This document shows positions 27,019-36,434 of a stretch of 64,000 bases of DNA, piece by piece. The stretch lies in contig QHMH01000011.1 of NCBI GenBank assembly GCA_003258795.1, positions 62,001 through 126,000 of the forward strand, read 5' to 3'. The notes beneath the pieces are model-generated. The model was given only the letters and a program-made list of their open reading frames with translations, was not told the DNA's origin and made no database searches. The number at the start of each line of letters is the position of its first letter. The stretch's first letter is position 1. Position numbers and translations under genes: made by a program. This DNA is from Candidatus Melainabacteria bacterium. Lineage in GTDB: Bacteria > Cyanobacteriota > Vampirovibrionia > Gastranaerophilales > Gastranaerophilaceae.

Positions 27019-29244
27019 TTAGTCTTTGTTTACAAATTCAAGATAAGCTTTCATTGCCGCATCTTTTGCACCCTCGTACAATTCTTCTGAAACATATCTT
27101 TCGTATAAAGAGTTTCTGTAACCTGAATAATTTCCCATTGTCTGAGTATATTTTTCAAGCTCTTTTTTATCTCTTCCGGCACCATAAGCTTTTGTTTTTG
27201 CATCAGTTCCGGAAGGTCTGATTTCAATAAATTTGTCAACAAATTTCAAATATGTTCCATCTCCGACAAAAGTTATTGATTGCAACCCAGAAAAATCAAG
27301 TTCTTTGAAGGTGTTATTTAAAATGTCTTTAACGTTGTTAAGTGTTAATTTTCTTTCGCTTACTCCTATTGCGAGCGCAAGATAGAACAAATCGTTAAGA
27401 GTCCTCATCTTTTCACCTTCAGCTTTTGCAGCATTTAATTTTTGAATATCTGTTTCTGATTCGTTGTAATAAGCGATATCCGCACGTGTATCAAATCTTC
27501 CGTTGATTTTGTTATCATCCAAAACCTTTACAAAATATTTTGAAAGAAGCATGTTTTCTTCTTTTAATGTTGCAACCATTGCAGATGATACAATAATAGC
27601 TTCTGTTGCACTTTTTTCTCTCATTGCAATTGCAGAAAAACCAGCTTTAGAAGAAATCAATTCAAATGGTCCCATAATCATTCCGCCTGATTCTTCTCCT
27701 GCAAATAACAATCGTGGAGAAACGCCTAAATTGATTTTTTCACCAGTAACATCTGTTATTATAATTTCTTTTTCTGGAGCATTTTTCAACTTTGCTTCAA
27801 CTTTTTTCATTATATTAGCAATTTCTTTAAATCCTACTGGAACATTAACCGTATTTACGCCATTGTGCATAGCCCACTCATCCCAAGCGAGAGAAGATGC
27901 AGTAGTTTTAATCATAAACATTGGATATTTTTCCCAATCGCCAGAAGCTTTTAGCTGTTTTGTTCTAAAATCCATAAGCATCAAAAATGCTTGGTTTGCC
28001 GTGAATACTGTTAAAACTCTATCTTCTGACAATTTAACATAATCTATTCCCTGTTTTTCAAGGAATTCAACATTTTCAATCGGCTCAATTTGAGTAACAG
28101 TTAACCTATCATGATCTGGGTCTGTTATTAAAACAACTGTTCCAACTGGATATTTCCCCAATTTTTCTTCGTAATGAATTGACTCGATTACTGGAAAATA
28201 TCTTTCGCCGTTCAATCTTTTTGAAACAACCGTTGCATCAACAGAATAATCATAGAAACATTTGTTACCTTTTGGATCTGTGTCATATTTTCCAATTGAG
28301 TGGAAAAATGGATCTTCCTCAATGTCAAACCAATCGTATTTATCGGATATGTTTAATTTTTTCAAGATTTTGCTTAAAGTTCCATAAGCACTTCCACCAA
28401 CATTTTCAATAACGATTTTCCCATCAAAATTTTCAATCGGTTTCATATCAACATCTCTTGCAACACCAGTTTTAAGATATTCAATATAAAGATTTATGCC
28501 ATTTTCAAGTTCTTTCATTTCTTCTTCATCAATATTTTTATCATCAATTGCAGAGAATTTTATATCGTAATGACCTTCTGACTCTGCGATTTCAAAAATT
28601 TCTCTAATTTTATCAACAAATTCCATAGACTCTTCTGGCAAATACTGTCCACCCTGACAGTTTAAGTCTTTTGTTGCATTTTTTACAGATATACCATGAC
28701 TTGATGTGATATATTCACCACCGATTAGTCCAAGTTTAAAAACTAAAAACGATGCAAGCCAAATTGGAATAGTTTTCTTTTCAACAGGAACAAGGGTTTT
28801 AATTCCATAAGCAGCTTGAATTCTTGCAATTGCTTCTAAAAACAAATCTGAATTATATCTAACTTCTCTTCCTACCAATTTAGTAGGATTTTCATATCCT
28901 TTTTCTTTTGCAACTAAAGCTTTAGCAACTGTCGCAAGAGTAATGCCAATCAAGTTAATAGGAAATCTTGTATCCTGCGGATACAAAATATTTTGAGGTC
29001 CTCTTATACCAGCGGTAGAAACTTTTGCTTCTTTTTCATAATTTTTGAACCAGTTGTAAAGACCTAAACCTTCTCTATTCGTTTTTTCATCATAAGGATA
29101 AAGATGCTCTTTTTTAAGTCTGAACACAAATTCGTTTTTGTTATTCAAATCAATTAAATTTAAATCTTTAACGTATTGAGGTGTCTTTTCATCAACACTT
29201 TTGAATAATTCTTCTTCTAATAAACAAGTTGGTAATTTATCCAT
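27019..29244 (-). CDS. Alpha-D-phosphohexomutase family protein (phosphoglucomutase/phosphomannomutase-like)
   Basis: 741 residues, longer than the usual 450-600. The four family signatures are present but altered: catalytic-serine loop ITSSHGISV (usually TASHNP), metal loop DPDHDRLTV (usually DGDADR), sugar loop GEESGGMIMG and phosphate loop IRPSGTDAKT. Serine and the three aspartates remain, so activity is likely. It interconverts hexose 1- and 6-phosphates. AAGGGG lies upstream. Confidence 0.8.
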   Translation of the reverse strand: MDKLPTCLLEEELFKSVDEKTPQYVKDLNLIDLNNKNEFVFRLKKEHLYPYDEKTNREGLGLYNWFKNYEKEAKVSTAGIRGPQNILYPQDTRFPINLIGITLATVAKALVAKEKGYENPTKLVGREVRYNSDLFLEAIARIQAAYGIKTLVPVEKKTIPIWLASFLVFKLGLIGGEYITSSHGISVKNATKDLNCQGGQYLPEESMEFVDKIREIFEIAESEGHYDIKFSAIDDKNIDEEEMKELENGINLYIEYLKTGVARDVDMKPIENFDGKIVIENVGGSAYGTLSKILKKLNISDKYDWFDIEEDPFFHSIGKYDTDPKGNKCFYDYSVDATVVSKRLNGERYFPVIESIHYEEKLGKYPVGTVVLITDPDHDRLTVTQIEPIENVEFLEKQGIDYVKLSEDRVLTVFTANQAFLMLMDFRTKQLKASGDWEKYPMFMIKTTASSLAWDEWAMHNGVNTVNVPVGFKEIANIMKKVEAKLKNAPEKEIIITDVTGEKINLGVSPRLLFAGEESGGMIMGPFELISSKAGFSAIAMREKSATEAIIVSSAMVATLKEENMLLSKYFVKVLDDNKINGRFDTRADIAYYNESETDIQKLNAAKAEGEKMRTLNDLFYLALAIGVSERKLTLNNVKDILNNTFKELDFSGLQSITFVGDGTYLKFVDKFIEIRPSGTDAKTKAYGAGRDKKELEKYTQTMGNYSGYRNSLYERYVSEELYEGAKDAAMKAYLEFVNKD

Positions 29245-29324
29245 TTTAAAACCCCTTTATCACTAAACCCGAATACAATACCACAAAAATTTTTTTTCGT
29301 ATATAATCAATAAGAGGGATTTTT

Positions 29325-30014
29325 ATGAAAAAGATTTTAAGCGATAAAGAAAAAACAGAAAAAATAAAAAAATATATGGTTAAAACACCAGAAGATTACA
29401 ACTTTTTCAGACAAGTTTGGCAAGCGATTGTTGTAAAATTTTGGTATGGAATGAGTTTTAGATTTATTTATAGAATAGAAATACAAGGTAAGGAAAACTT
29501 GCCAAAGAATAACGACTACATTCCGGTAGCAAACCACCTCTCCACACTTGACCCGCTTGTTGTAACGTTTGTAGTAAAACATCCAGTTGCATACATGGCA
29601 AAAAAAGAATTGTTTTATCATCCGCTTTTAAAAATAATGCTCGATTGGCTTGGAGCTTTTGCTGTTGATAGAGATAATGTAGGTTCTTCAACAATTAGAA
29701 CAGCAAAATCAATAAGAAATTCAAAAAAATGGGTTTTGGGGCTTTTTCCACAAGGGACAAGAGAAAAAAGCGGAACTATTACAAAAATTACAAAAGGTTT
29801 CACAGGTTTTGCGAAATCAACTAAAAGTAATCTTTTACCAATTGGAATTATAGGAACAGATAAACCTAAATTTTTTCCATTTACAGGCGGAAAAATCATT
29901 GTGAAAGTTGGGAAAGTTATTCCTTATTGTAACGACACAGAAAAAATGTATAATGAATGGGTAGAGGCAATTCAAAAACTTACTGGATTTAAGTATGTTC
30001 CACAGGAGGCTTGA
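29325..30014 (+). CDS. 1-acyl-sn-glycerol-3-phosphate acyltransferase (PlsC-like), copy 1
   Basis: 229 residues. VANHLSTLDPLV gives the HX4D catalytic motif and LFPQGTREKSG the acceptor-phosphate motif. It makes phosphatidate from lysophosphatidate at the inner membrane or a related acyl transfer. GAGGGAT lies upstream. A second PlsC begins immediately after the stop. Confidence 0.85.
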   Translation: MKKILSDKEKTEKIKKYMVKTPEDYNFFRQVWQAIVVKFWYGMSFRFIYRIEIQGKENLPKNNDYIPVANHLSTLDPLVVTFVVKHPVAYMAKKELFYHPLLKIMLDWLGAFAVDRDNVGSSTIRTAKSIRNSKKWVLGLFPQGTREKSGTITKITKGFTGFAKSTKSNLLPIGIIGTDKPKFFPFTGGKIIVKVGKVIPYCNDTEKMYNEWVEAIQKLTGFKYVPQEA

Positions 30015-30015
30015 T

Positions 30016-30693
30016 ATGACAAAAGAAAAAAGAACTTTTTCAAGACGTTATGCAAACGAATATCACGTTTTTAGATGGTGGCTTCATCTTTTTGCAATGT
30101 TCGTTTGCTACCCTTATTTTAGATGGTCATATAACCTCAAAATTGAAGGTAAAGAAAATATTCCAAAAGGTTCTCATTTTATTGTTTGCGGAAACCATGT
30201 TTCAATGTTTGACCCATTATTCGTCACTATCGCATTCTTTAAAAGAATTGCGTACATGGCAAAGAAAGAATTATTTGCTGATGATTGCAAGCTAAACTGG
30301 TGGATAAAAAGGTTAGGTGCTTTTTCTGTTGATAGAGAAAAACCTGAAATAGCAACTTTCAAAACAGTAAAAGATGTTTTTACAACAAATTGGGCTTTAG
30401 GAATTTTCCCAGAAGGTCACATCAACCAAACCCACACAATTTCTAACATACAAAGAGGATTTACGGTTGTTGCAAAAAAAGCTAAAAGTGACATTGTCCC
30501 AGTTGCAATTTGCAATTTTAAAGGTTATACAAAAAAATTCCATGCTCAAGATGTTGTCATAAAAATCGGAAAACCAATTTCCTATGAACTTCCGTCAGAA
30601 GAAATCATTGCTAAATGGGCAGAGTTTATTTGCGAAAACACTGGATACGAGAATGGAGTAAAAGATAAAGTTTTAGTTTCTGATAAAACATAA
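30016..30693 (+). CDS. 1-acyl-sn-glycerol-3-phosphate acyltransferase (PlsC-like), copy 2
   Basis: 225 residues, clearly paralogous to copy 1: CGNHVSMFDPLF (HX4D) and IFPEGHINQTH, where the usual FPEGTR arginine is replaced. The start at 30016 has GGAGG six bases upstream and lies one base after the previous stop; ATG 29995 lacks a site. Different acceptor preference from copy 1 is possible. Confidence 0.85.
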   Translation: MTKEKRTFSRRYANEYHVFRWWLHLFAMFVCYPYFRWSYNLKIEGKENIPKGSHFIVCGNHVSMFDPLFVTIAFFKRIAYMAKKELFADDCKLNWWIKRLGAFSVDREKPEIATFKTVKDVFTTNWALGIFPEGHINQTHTISNIQRGFTVVAKKAKSDIVPVAICNFKGYTKKFHAQDVVIKIGKPISYELPSEEIIAKWAEFICENTGYENGVKDKVLVSDKT

Positions 30694-30737
30694 TTTTTAT
30701 TGTATTATATAAAAATAAGAAATAAGAGGAATCAAAT

Positions 30738-31067
30738 ATGAACACAGCAGTTATAGTTGGCAGAGTAGGACAAGACCCAGATATTAAATATTTTGAATCT
30801 GGAAAAGTTAGAACAAATTTTTCTCTTGCAGTAAATCGTTGGGATGCAAAAACAAAATCCGAAGTTACAGATTGGTTTAACATTGACGTTTGGGACAAAC
30901 AAGCTGAATTTGCTGGAGAATATGTAAAAAAAGGAAGACTTGTTGCTGTCGACGGAAGAATTTCTGTTAACAAATGGACAGATGCTTCTGGCGTTGAAAA
31001 ACAAAGATATAATATTATTGCAAGTAATATAAGATTGTTAGGTTCAAAGAAGGACGAAGCTCAGTAA
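30738..31067 (+). CDS. Second single-stranded DNA-binding protein, short form
   Basis: 109 residues with a typical SSB OB fold (VIVGRVGQDPDIKYFESGK, WFNIDVWDKQAEFA, VDGRISVNKWTD) but no acidic DIPF-type C-terminal tip. This resembles the short cyanobacterial SSBs more than the operon copy at 17285. GAGGAA lies upstream. It is followed by the DUF1537 gene after four bases. Confidence 0.85.
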   Translation: MNTAVIVGRVGQDPDIKYFESGKVRTNFSLAVNRWDAKTKSEVTDWFNIDVWDKQAEFAGEYVKKGRLVAVDGRISVNKWTDASGVEKQRYNIIASNIRLLGSKKDEAQ

Positions 31068-31071
31068 AATC

Positions 31072-32379
31072 ATGATTATTTCAAGCTTGGTAGGTATCAT
31101 TGCCGATGATTTAACAGGAGCAAATGATACTGCTTTACAATTTCATTTAAGAGGATCAAATACTCAAATTTTATTGTCAGACACAATATATCTGCAAAAC
31201 CTCAAAAATACACAAACATGGGCAATTTCGACAGAAACTCGAAATGCACCTGCGGATGTTGCGGTGGAAAAAGTTAAACATGCAACGCAAACTTTTTTAG
31301 AAAAGCTTAATTTAGATTACTTTTACAAAAAAATCGACTCTACGATAAGAGGAAATATTGCCGTTGAAACTCTTGCTATGCTTGAAGTTTTGAGTTGGGA
31401 TGCAGCTGTAATGGTACCGGCATTTCCATCTGAAGGCAGAACTACAGTTGGCGGATATCATCTTTTAAACGGAATTCCAGTGGAACGAACTGAAATGGCA
31501 AGAGATGTTCACTCACCTATTTATGAATCTCATATTCCAACATTACTAAAATCTCAACTTGAAGAAAATCAAAAAGATATTGTTGGTTACATTGATCTTT
31601 CAACTGTTATGAAAGGAGCAGGTCCTGTTCTTTCAAAAATCAGACAACTTGTTAAAGATGGTAAAAAACTTATTGTTGCAGATAGTGTATCTACAACGGA
31701 TATTGAACAAATTGTACTTGCAATAAACAAATCAGAGAACAAGATTTTACCTGTCGGCTCTGCCGCTTGTGCTCAAGCATTAGGAAATATTTGGCTTCCT
31801 GAAATGAAAAATCAGCATATCAAAAAGGTAATACCAAAGCTCCCTAAACTTGTTATCTCTGGGAGTGCAACTGAAATTACTGCTGCACAAATAAAAAAAC
31901 TTGCTAAAACAAATGTATTTGACAATGTTCATATTATCAACTTAGACTTACAAACAATCTTGAATGACGTTTCTGGTGAGCTTGTCAAAAACATTACTGA
32001 TAATTTGGGAGAAAGCAATACTGTTGTAGTAAACACTTCTTATCTTATTGCAGATTTTGACGGTTTTTCTGATGACTCGTTAAATGCAGAATTAACAAAA
32101 TCAAAACTTGCCTCCAAAATCACTGATTTTCTTGCTAAATTGGCAAACATCATCACAAACCAAAGAGATGTTATTTTAATAACTTTAGGCGGTGAAACGT
32201 CGTATAAATGCTGTTCTGCAACAGATTCACTTCAGCTCCATTTGGTTGACGAAGTACTTCCTGCGATTCCTTTATGCATAGATTATAAAGCTCAATGGAT
32301 TGTTACAAAATCAGGCAATTTAGGCGGTGAAGATACGTTAATTGATATTTTGAAATACTTTGAAAAAAATGAAAACTGA
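31072..32379 (+). CDS. Four-carbon acid sugar kinase (DUF1537 family)
   Basis: 435 residues. The N-domain has VGIIADDLTGANDTALQF and KKIDSTIRGNI; the nucleotide-binding C-domain ends with LITLGGETSYKCC and GNLGGEDTLIDIL. The family phosphorylates D-threonate, L-threonate or D-erythronate. The next gene is a PdxA homologue whose ATG overlaps this stop by 11 bases, the pairing known from four-carbon acid sugar catabolism. Confidence 0.85.
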   Translation: MIISSLVGIIADDLTGANDTALQFHLRGSNTQILLSDTIYLQNLKNTQTWAISTETRNAPADVAVEKVKHATQTFLEKLNLDYFYKKIDSTIRGNIAVETLAMLEVLSWDAAVMVPAFPSEGRTTVGGYHLLNGIPVERTEMARDVHSPIYESHIPTLLKSQLEENQKDIVGYIDLSTVMKGAGPVLSKIRQLVKDGKKLIVADSVSTTDIEQIVLAINKSENKILPVGSAACAQALGNIWLPEMKNQHIKKVIPKLPKLVISGSATEITAAQIKKLAKTNVFDNVHIINLDLQTILNDVSGELVKNITDNLGESNTVVVNTSYLIADFDGFSDDSLNAELTKSKLASKITDFLAKLANIITNQRDVILITLGGETSYKCCSATDSLQLHLVDEVLPAIPLCIDYKAQWIVTKSGNLGGEDTLIDILKYFEKNEN

Positions 32380-33277
32380 TATAATAATTACGACTGGTGA
32401 TCCAAACGGAATTGGGCCAGAAGTAACATTAAAGGCACTAAATTCTAATAAATTTGACTTAAATAGGATAATTCTTATCTCCAACAAAGAGGTTTTGAAT
32501 TATTACGGAAGTATTCCCGACGTTAGATTGATAAATATAGATTTTGACCCGAAAAATATTCAACCTTCAAAAATAACCAAAGAAGCTGGAGATTTTTCGT
32601 TTAAGTGTCTTGAACATGCCTGCAATCTTTTGAAAAGTGGTAATTATTCTGCGTTAGTAACTGCCCCAGTTGCAAAAGAGGCTATGCACATGGCAGGGCA
32701 CAATTTTAGCGGTCAAACGGAGATTTTACAGCACTTTCTTGCAAGAGAAAATCAAAAAGCTGAAATGCTTTTTGTTGCAAAAAATTTTAGAGTTTTGTTA
32801 TTAACTCGACACATCGCATTAAAACAAATAAATTTGAGCAAAGATGAAGTTGTAAACAAAATTTTAAATCTTGTTAAATATTTAAAAACGAAAATTAAAG
32901 AACCCAAAATAGCCCTTTGTTCTTTAAATCCTCACGCAGGAGAGCACGGAATGTTTGGAGATGAAGAAGAAAAGGTTTTAATTCCTGCCGTAAAAATTTT
33001 AAGGAATTTAGGTTTAGACATAACTATGCCACTTCCTTCAGACACACTTTTTGTCGGGGTGAATTACCCAAATCCACCTTACGATTGTTACGTCGCTTGC
33101 TACCACGATCAAGGTCTTATTCCTATAAAATTGATTGCTCAAAAAGAAACAGTAAATACTACGATTGGACTTGATGTTATAAGAACATCGCCTGCCCATG
33201 GAACAGCGTTTGACATCGCAGGTAAAGGAATTGCATCTGCTGATAGTATGATAGCAGCTATTGAACAAGTAATTTAG
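32369..33277 (+). CDS. PdxA/PdxA2 family 4-phospho-hydroxyacid dehydrogenase
   Basis: 302 residues: TGDPNGIGPEVTLKAL at the start, then TAPVAKEAMHMAGHNFSGQTEIL and YHDQGLIPIKLI with the metal-binding His/Asp. PdxA oxidises 4-phosphohydroxythreonine in vitamin B6 synthesis; PdxA2 oxidatively decarboxylates 4-phosphothreonate or -erythronate to dihydroxyacetone phosphate. Fusion-like coupling to a DUF1537 kinase favours PdxA2. Its 3' end overlaps the convergent asparaginase gene by 20 bases. Confidence 0.85.
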   Translation: MKTDIIITTGDPNGIGPEVTLKALNSNKFDLNRIILISNKEVLNYYGSIPDVRLINIDFDPKNIQPSKITKEAGDFSFKCLEHACNLLKSGNYSALVTAPVAKEAMHMAGHNFSGQTEILQHFLARENQKAEMLFVAKNFRVLLLTRHIALKQINLSKDEVVNKILNLVKYLKTKIKEPKIALCSLNPHAGEHGMFGDEEEKVLIPAVKILRNLGLDITMPLPSDTLFVGVNYPNPPYDCYVACYHDQGLIPIKLIAQKETVNTTIGLDVIRTSPAHGTAFDIAGKGIASADSMIAAIEQVI

Positions 33278-34250
33278 AATTTATTGAGCTTAATTCAAAA
33301 CAAGGTTGGACAGAACCCACTTTTTTCCCACTCAATGTTAAAATATCTGTTTCGTAAAGTTTGTCAATAAGTTCTGTTTCATTCTTTATCCATTTTAAAT
33401 CTCTTAATGCTTTTATAACAACTATCGCTCTTGCTCTTCTGTCCGTATCTGACATTTTAACTACAAAAGCAGATTTATTCTCTAAATTTAAAACAACACA
33501 TAATCCACTTGCTCCAACTTTGGCAATTAAATGTGAGTTATCAGTCATAATAGCAGTATCAATACTTTTTTCGCCACCAATAAGGTAAGGGTTTTTCAAA
33601 AAAGCATCTCTAATTTGAAAATATTTTTCATTGCAAAATAAATTGATATAACCTTTCAAAAAGTTTTTTAATGGTGCAGAATATATTGGAACACCGCAAC
33701 CATCGTTTGTAGCTGGGAGATTTTCATTTATTTCACATAACTCATATATTTTTTCTTTTACAGCCTTTTGCAAAGGGTGGTTGAAATCTTCGTAATCTTT
33801 GACACTCCACCCTGCCTTTTGACACATGATTAACATAAGAGTGTGTTTCCCAGAACAGTTGTTATGTAACGTTGAAGGAGAAATTCCTTCTTTTATCAAG
33901 CTATCTTTCGCTTTTTGACTAACAGGATTACTTGCAGTACAGGTAAGCATAGACGGAGTTATCCCATACTTACTTTGCAATTCTTTTAAAACATCTATAT
34001 GACAAGGCTCTCCCCAATGAGATGCACAACAAATTGCAATTTCCTCACTTGTCAATTCTTTTTCTAATTCAAAATCATACAATAGTGAAGCTTGAAGAGG
34101 TTTTGCACAAGATCTCATAAAAATTGGATAATCATTATCGCTGCCTATTGTAAAATATTCTCCATCAACAAAGGCTTTAATAAAACCATAATGTTCCTCT
34201 TCTATCAATCCGCTACGGTTATATTCTAATAATTTTTTTGGCGTTTCCAT
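33258..34250 (-). CDS. L-asparaginase II family protein (PF06089, AnsA of Rhizobium type)
   Basis: 330 residues. FMRSCAKPLQASLL holds the Ser-x-x-Lys pair of the family, with CCASHWGEPCHI, NNCSGKHTLML and NDGCGVPIYS supplying further conserved Cys/Lys positions. It hydrolyses asparagine to aspartate and ammonia in the cytoplasm. AAGGA lies nine bases upstream. The 3' end runs 20 bases into pdxA on the opposite strand. Confidence 0.85.
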   Translation of the reverse strand: METPKKLLEYNRSGLIEEEHYGFIKAFVDGEYFTIGSDNDYPIFMRSCAKPLQASLLYDFELEKELTSEEIAICCASHWGEPCHIDVLKELQSKYGITPSMLTCTASNPVSQKAKDSLIKEGISPSTLHNNCSGKHTLMLIMCQKAGWSVKDYEDFNHPLQKAVKEKIYELCEINENLPATNDGCGVPIYSAPLKNFLKGYINLFCNEKYFQIRDAFLKNPYLIGGEKSIDTAIMTDNSHLIAKVGASGLCVVLNLENKSAFVVKMSDTDRRARAIVVIKALRDLKWIKNETELIDKLYETDILTLSGKKVGSVQPCFELSSINSKLLVQ

Positions 34251-34305
34251 GACACATTTTCCTTATCTTCTGCTATAATTATATATAAAAAAGAAAAAGG
34301 GAAAT

Positions 34306-35199
34306 ATGGACGAAGCAATTAAAAAGAAAAAAGCAGCAGTAGTTTCAATGGTATCAAACTCATCCTTGATACTTATAAAGTTTATTGCAGGATTTGTTTC
34401 TGGAAGTATAAGTATAATTTCAGAAGCTGTTCACTCAACTTCAGACATGCTCGCATCCTTAATCGCATTTCTTGCCGTTTCAGAATCTTCAAAACCGGCA
34501 GATGCCGATCATCAATTTGGTCACGGAAAGTATGAATATATAGCAAGCTTGCTTGAAAGTATTCTTATAATTATGGCAGGATTTTATATAGTTTTTGAAG
34601 GCATAAAAAAACTTTATACACAAGAAAACTATATGATAAACCCTGAAATAGGTCTTTATGTTATGGGCTTTTCTATTGTTGCCAATCTTTTTGTTAGTAA
34701 ATACCTTTTTAAAATAGCAAAAGAAACAAATTCACCTGCACTACATGCAGATGCCGCCCATTTGAGTACAGATATGTTTTCGTCAATTGCAGTAATTTTA
34801 GGCTTAGTTTTGGTAAAGATTACAGGAAATGTTATTTTTGACTCTGTGGTTGCAATTATTGTTGCAATAATAGTTTTGCTTGCAGGTATAGAAATTTTCA
34901 AAAAGGCAAAAGAAAACCTCGTTGACACTGCGCTTTCAATCTCTCAAACCGAACAGATAAAAGAAATTATACAAATATACTCAAAAACAGAAGGTGTTTC
35001 GTTAAAAACATTAAAAACAAGGAAAAATGGGTTAAAGAAGGAAATTGAAATTATTTTACTTGTAGACGGAGAATTAAAGGTAAAAGATGCTCACAAAATC
35101 TGTGACAAGATTGAAAATGCAATCGAAAATAAGTTAACAGAAACTGAAATCTCTATTCACCTTGAACCTAAAAAACAAGAAGTTTCAAAAATATATTAA
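34306..35199 (+). CDS. Cation diffusion facilitator transporter
   Basis: 297 residues. Five to six helices with metal-site motifs EAVHSTSDM, HQFGHGKYE and LHADAAHLSTDMFSS, then a cytoplasmic ZT-dimer domain with DAHKICDKIE and ending ISIHLEP. It exports zinc, iron or manganese by proton exchange (FieF-like). AAGGG lies upstream. Confidence 0.9.
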   Translation: MDEAIKKKKAAVVSMVSNSSLILIKFIAGFVSGSISIISEAVHSTSDMLASLIAFLAVSESSKPADADHQFGHGKYEYIASLLESILIIMAGFYIVFEGIKKLYTQENYMINPEIGLYVMGFSIVANLFVSKYLFKIAKETNSPALHADAAHLSTDMFSSIAVILGLVLVKITGNVIFDSVVAIIVAIIVLLAGIEIFKKAKENLVDTALSISQTEQIKEIIQIYSKTEGVSLKTLKTRKNGLKKEIEIILLVDGELKVKDAHKICDKIENAIENKLTETEISIHLEPKKQEVSKIY

Positions 35200-35291
35200 A
35201 CAAACTGACGCATGTTCTTTAAATTGGCTTCAGAAAAACCTTTTCAGTATCCATCAAAAATTTTGAAGGAAGAATTTTAGGCGAATATTCA

Positions 35292-35325
35292 AAAGGGTAT
35301 TTGAACTAACGCTCAAATACCCTTT
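35292..35325. terminator. Terminator between convergent genes
   Basis: AAAGGGTATTTGA pairs with TCAAATACCCTTT across eight bases. It could end the coiled-coil gene on the minus strand as well as the CDF gene. Confidence 0.75.
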
Positions 35326-35355
35326 CAGATTTAGAATACTTTATCTTAAGCTATC

Positions 35356-36378
35356 TTAAATTGCTTTATTACCTTTGTCTATTAACTTTTGCAAACTATT
35401 TTTATCTTTTGTCAATGTATCGATAGCATTTTTTGTTTCTCTATCACCATCTACAACAATTTTTGCTGCATCAGTGTCTTGTTTTGCACTTTCAAGAGCT
35501 TCTTTTCTTTGTTCTTTCAAATCTCCTGCTGGAAGAAGTGTTTCTTCTCTAAATGTTTCAACTTTAGCTTTTGCATCTTCAATTTCTTTTTGCAAAGTTT
35601 CTTTTTGATTTTTCAATTCTGCAATTTTTGACTCATCTTTTGGAGTTTGAGCTTCCAATTCTGCAATTTGATCATCAATTGTTGTAATAAGCTTGTTGTT
35701 TTTTGTTTCAACTTTCTTTGCATCAGCCTTCATACTATTATAAGTTTTTTCTTTGTCTTTATAATCTGCTTCGGCTGTATCATATTCTTTTTGTCTATCA
35801 TTTTGAATATTTTGTTTTGTTTGCAAATCTTGTGCATGAGCATCAACAATTTCTTGCTTTTCTTTAATTTGACCTTCTATCGTTGATTTTTGAGTTTCAG
35901 CAGATGCAATTGCTTCTTTTAAGTCTTTCAATGTAGAAGAATTAACATCTTTTTTGTAAGCCTTAATTGCAGCATTAACATCGGTAGAAGATTTGTCTAC
36001 ACCTTGTGAAGAACTTTCAATTGTGTCTTGAAGTCCTGTGTTATCTGCATTGTATGTTGGCGCATCATTAGTAGTGTTTTGAGTATTTTGAGTATCTGTT
36101 TCGTTATTACCTTTTGCTTCTTGAATTGCAGAGATAACCTTTGCTAAAGCACTTATACCAGCTGCTCCAATTTTGAAACCATCTGCAACTTTTTGCAATT
36201 TACTTGGTTCGTAATCACTACCACCATTCTTAACAATAACAGTAGAGGTTGTAACGCCACCAAAAGCAGCACCAGAAGAAACTGTACCTCTAAATCTTGG
36301 AGGTTGTGATTTTTTTGTTCCTCTGTATTGAATAAATTTTTGATAAGATTCACGATTGTAATTATACTTTTGTGACAT
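35356..36378 (-). CDS. Coiled-coil protein A of a three-gene paralogous cluster
   Basis: 340 residues. N-terminal flexible region with SQPPRFRG, then a short hydrophobic stretch (KIGAAGISALAKVISAI, residues 69-86), a Thr/Asn linker, and a charged coiled coil over most of residues 140-340 (EGQIKEKQEIVDAHAQDLQ, KIAELKNQKETLQKEIED). There is no signal peptide. SQPPR-x-RG and the LQK-A segment recur in protein C. AAGGA precedes the ATG. A sigma-28-like promoter starts right after the stop codon of protein B. Function unknown. Confidence 0.65.
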   Translation of the reverse strand: MSQKYNYNRESYQKFIQYRGTKKSQPPRFRGTVSSGAAFGGVTTSTVIVKNGGSDYEPSKLQKVADGFKIGAAGISALAKVISAIQEAKGNNETDTQNTQNTTNDAPTYNADNTGLQDTIESSSQGVDKSSTDVNAAIKAYKKDVNSSTLKDLKEAIASAETQKSTIEGQIKEKQEIVDAHAQDLQTKQNIQNDRQKEYDTAEADYKDKEKTYNSMKADAKKVETKNNKLITTIDDQIAELEAQTPKDESKIAELKNQKETLQKEIEDAKAKVETFREETLLPAGDLKEQRKEALESAKQDTDAAKIVVDGDRETKNAIDTLTKDKNSLQKLIDKGNKAI

Positions 36379-36406
36379 GCTTTTTTCCTTTTGTACTACT
36401 TTTTAT

Positions 36407-36433
36407 TTATCGGCATTATTTCCAATTTCTTTA
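36407..36433 (-). promoter_or_regulatory. Sigma-28-like promoter of protein A
   Basis: TAAAGAAA, exactly 11 bases, GCCGATAA: the -10 is a perfect match to the FliA consensus and the -35 matches 5/8. It lies one base downstream of the protein B stop, with the ATG about 22 bases after the expected start. Confidence 0.65.
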
Positions 36434-36434
36434 A

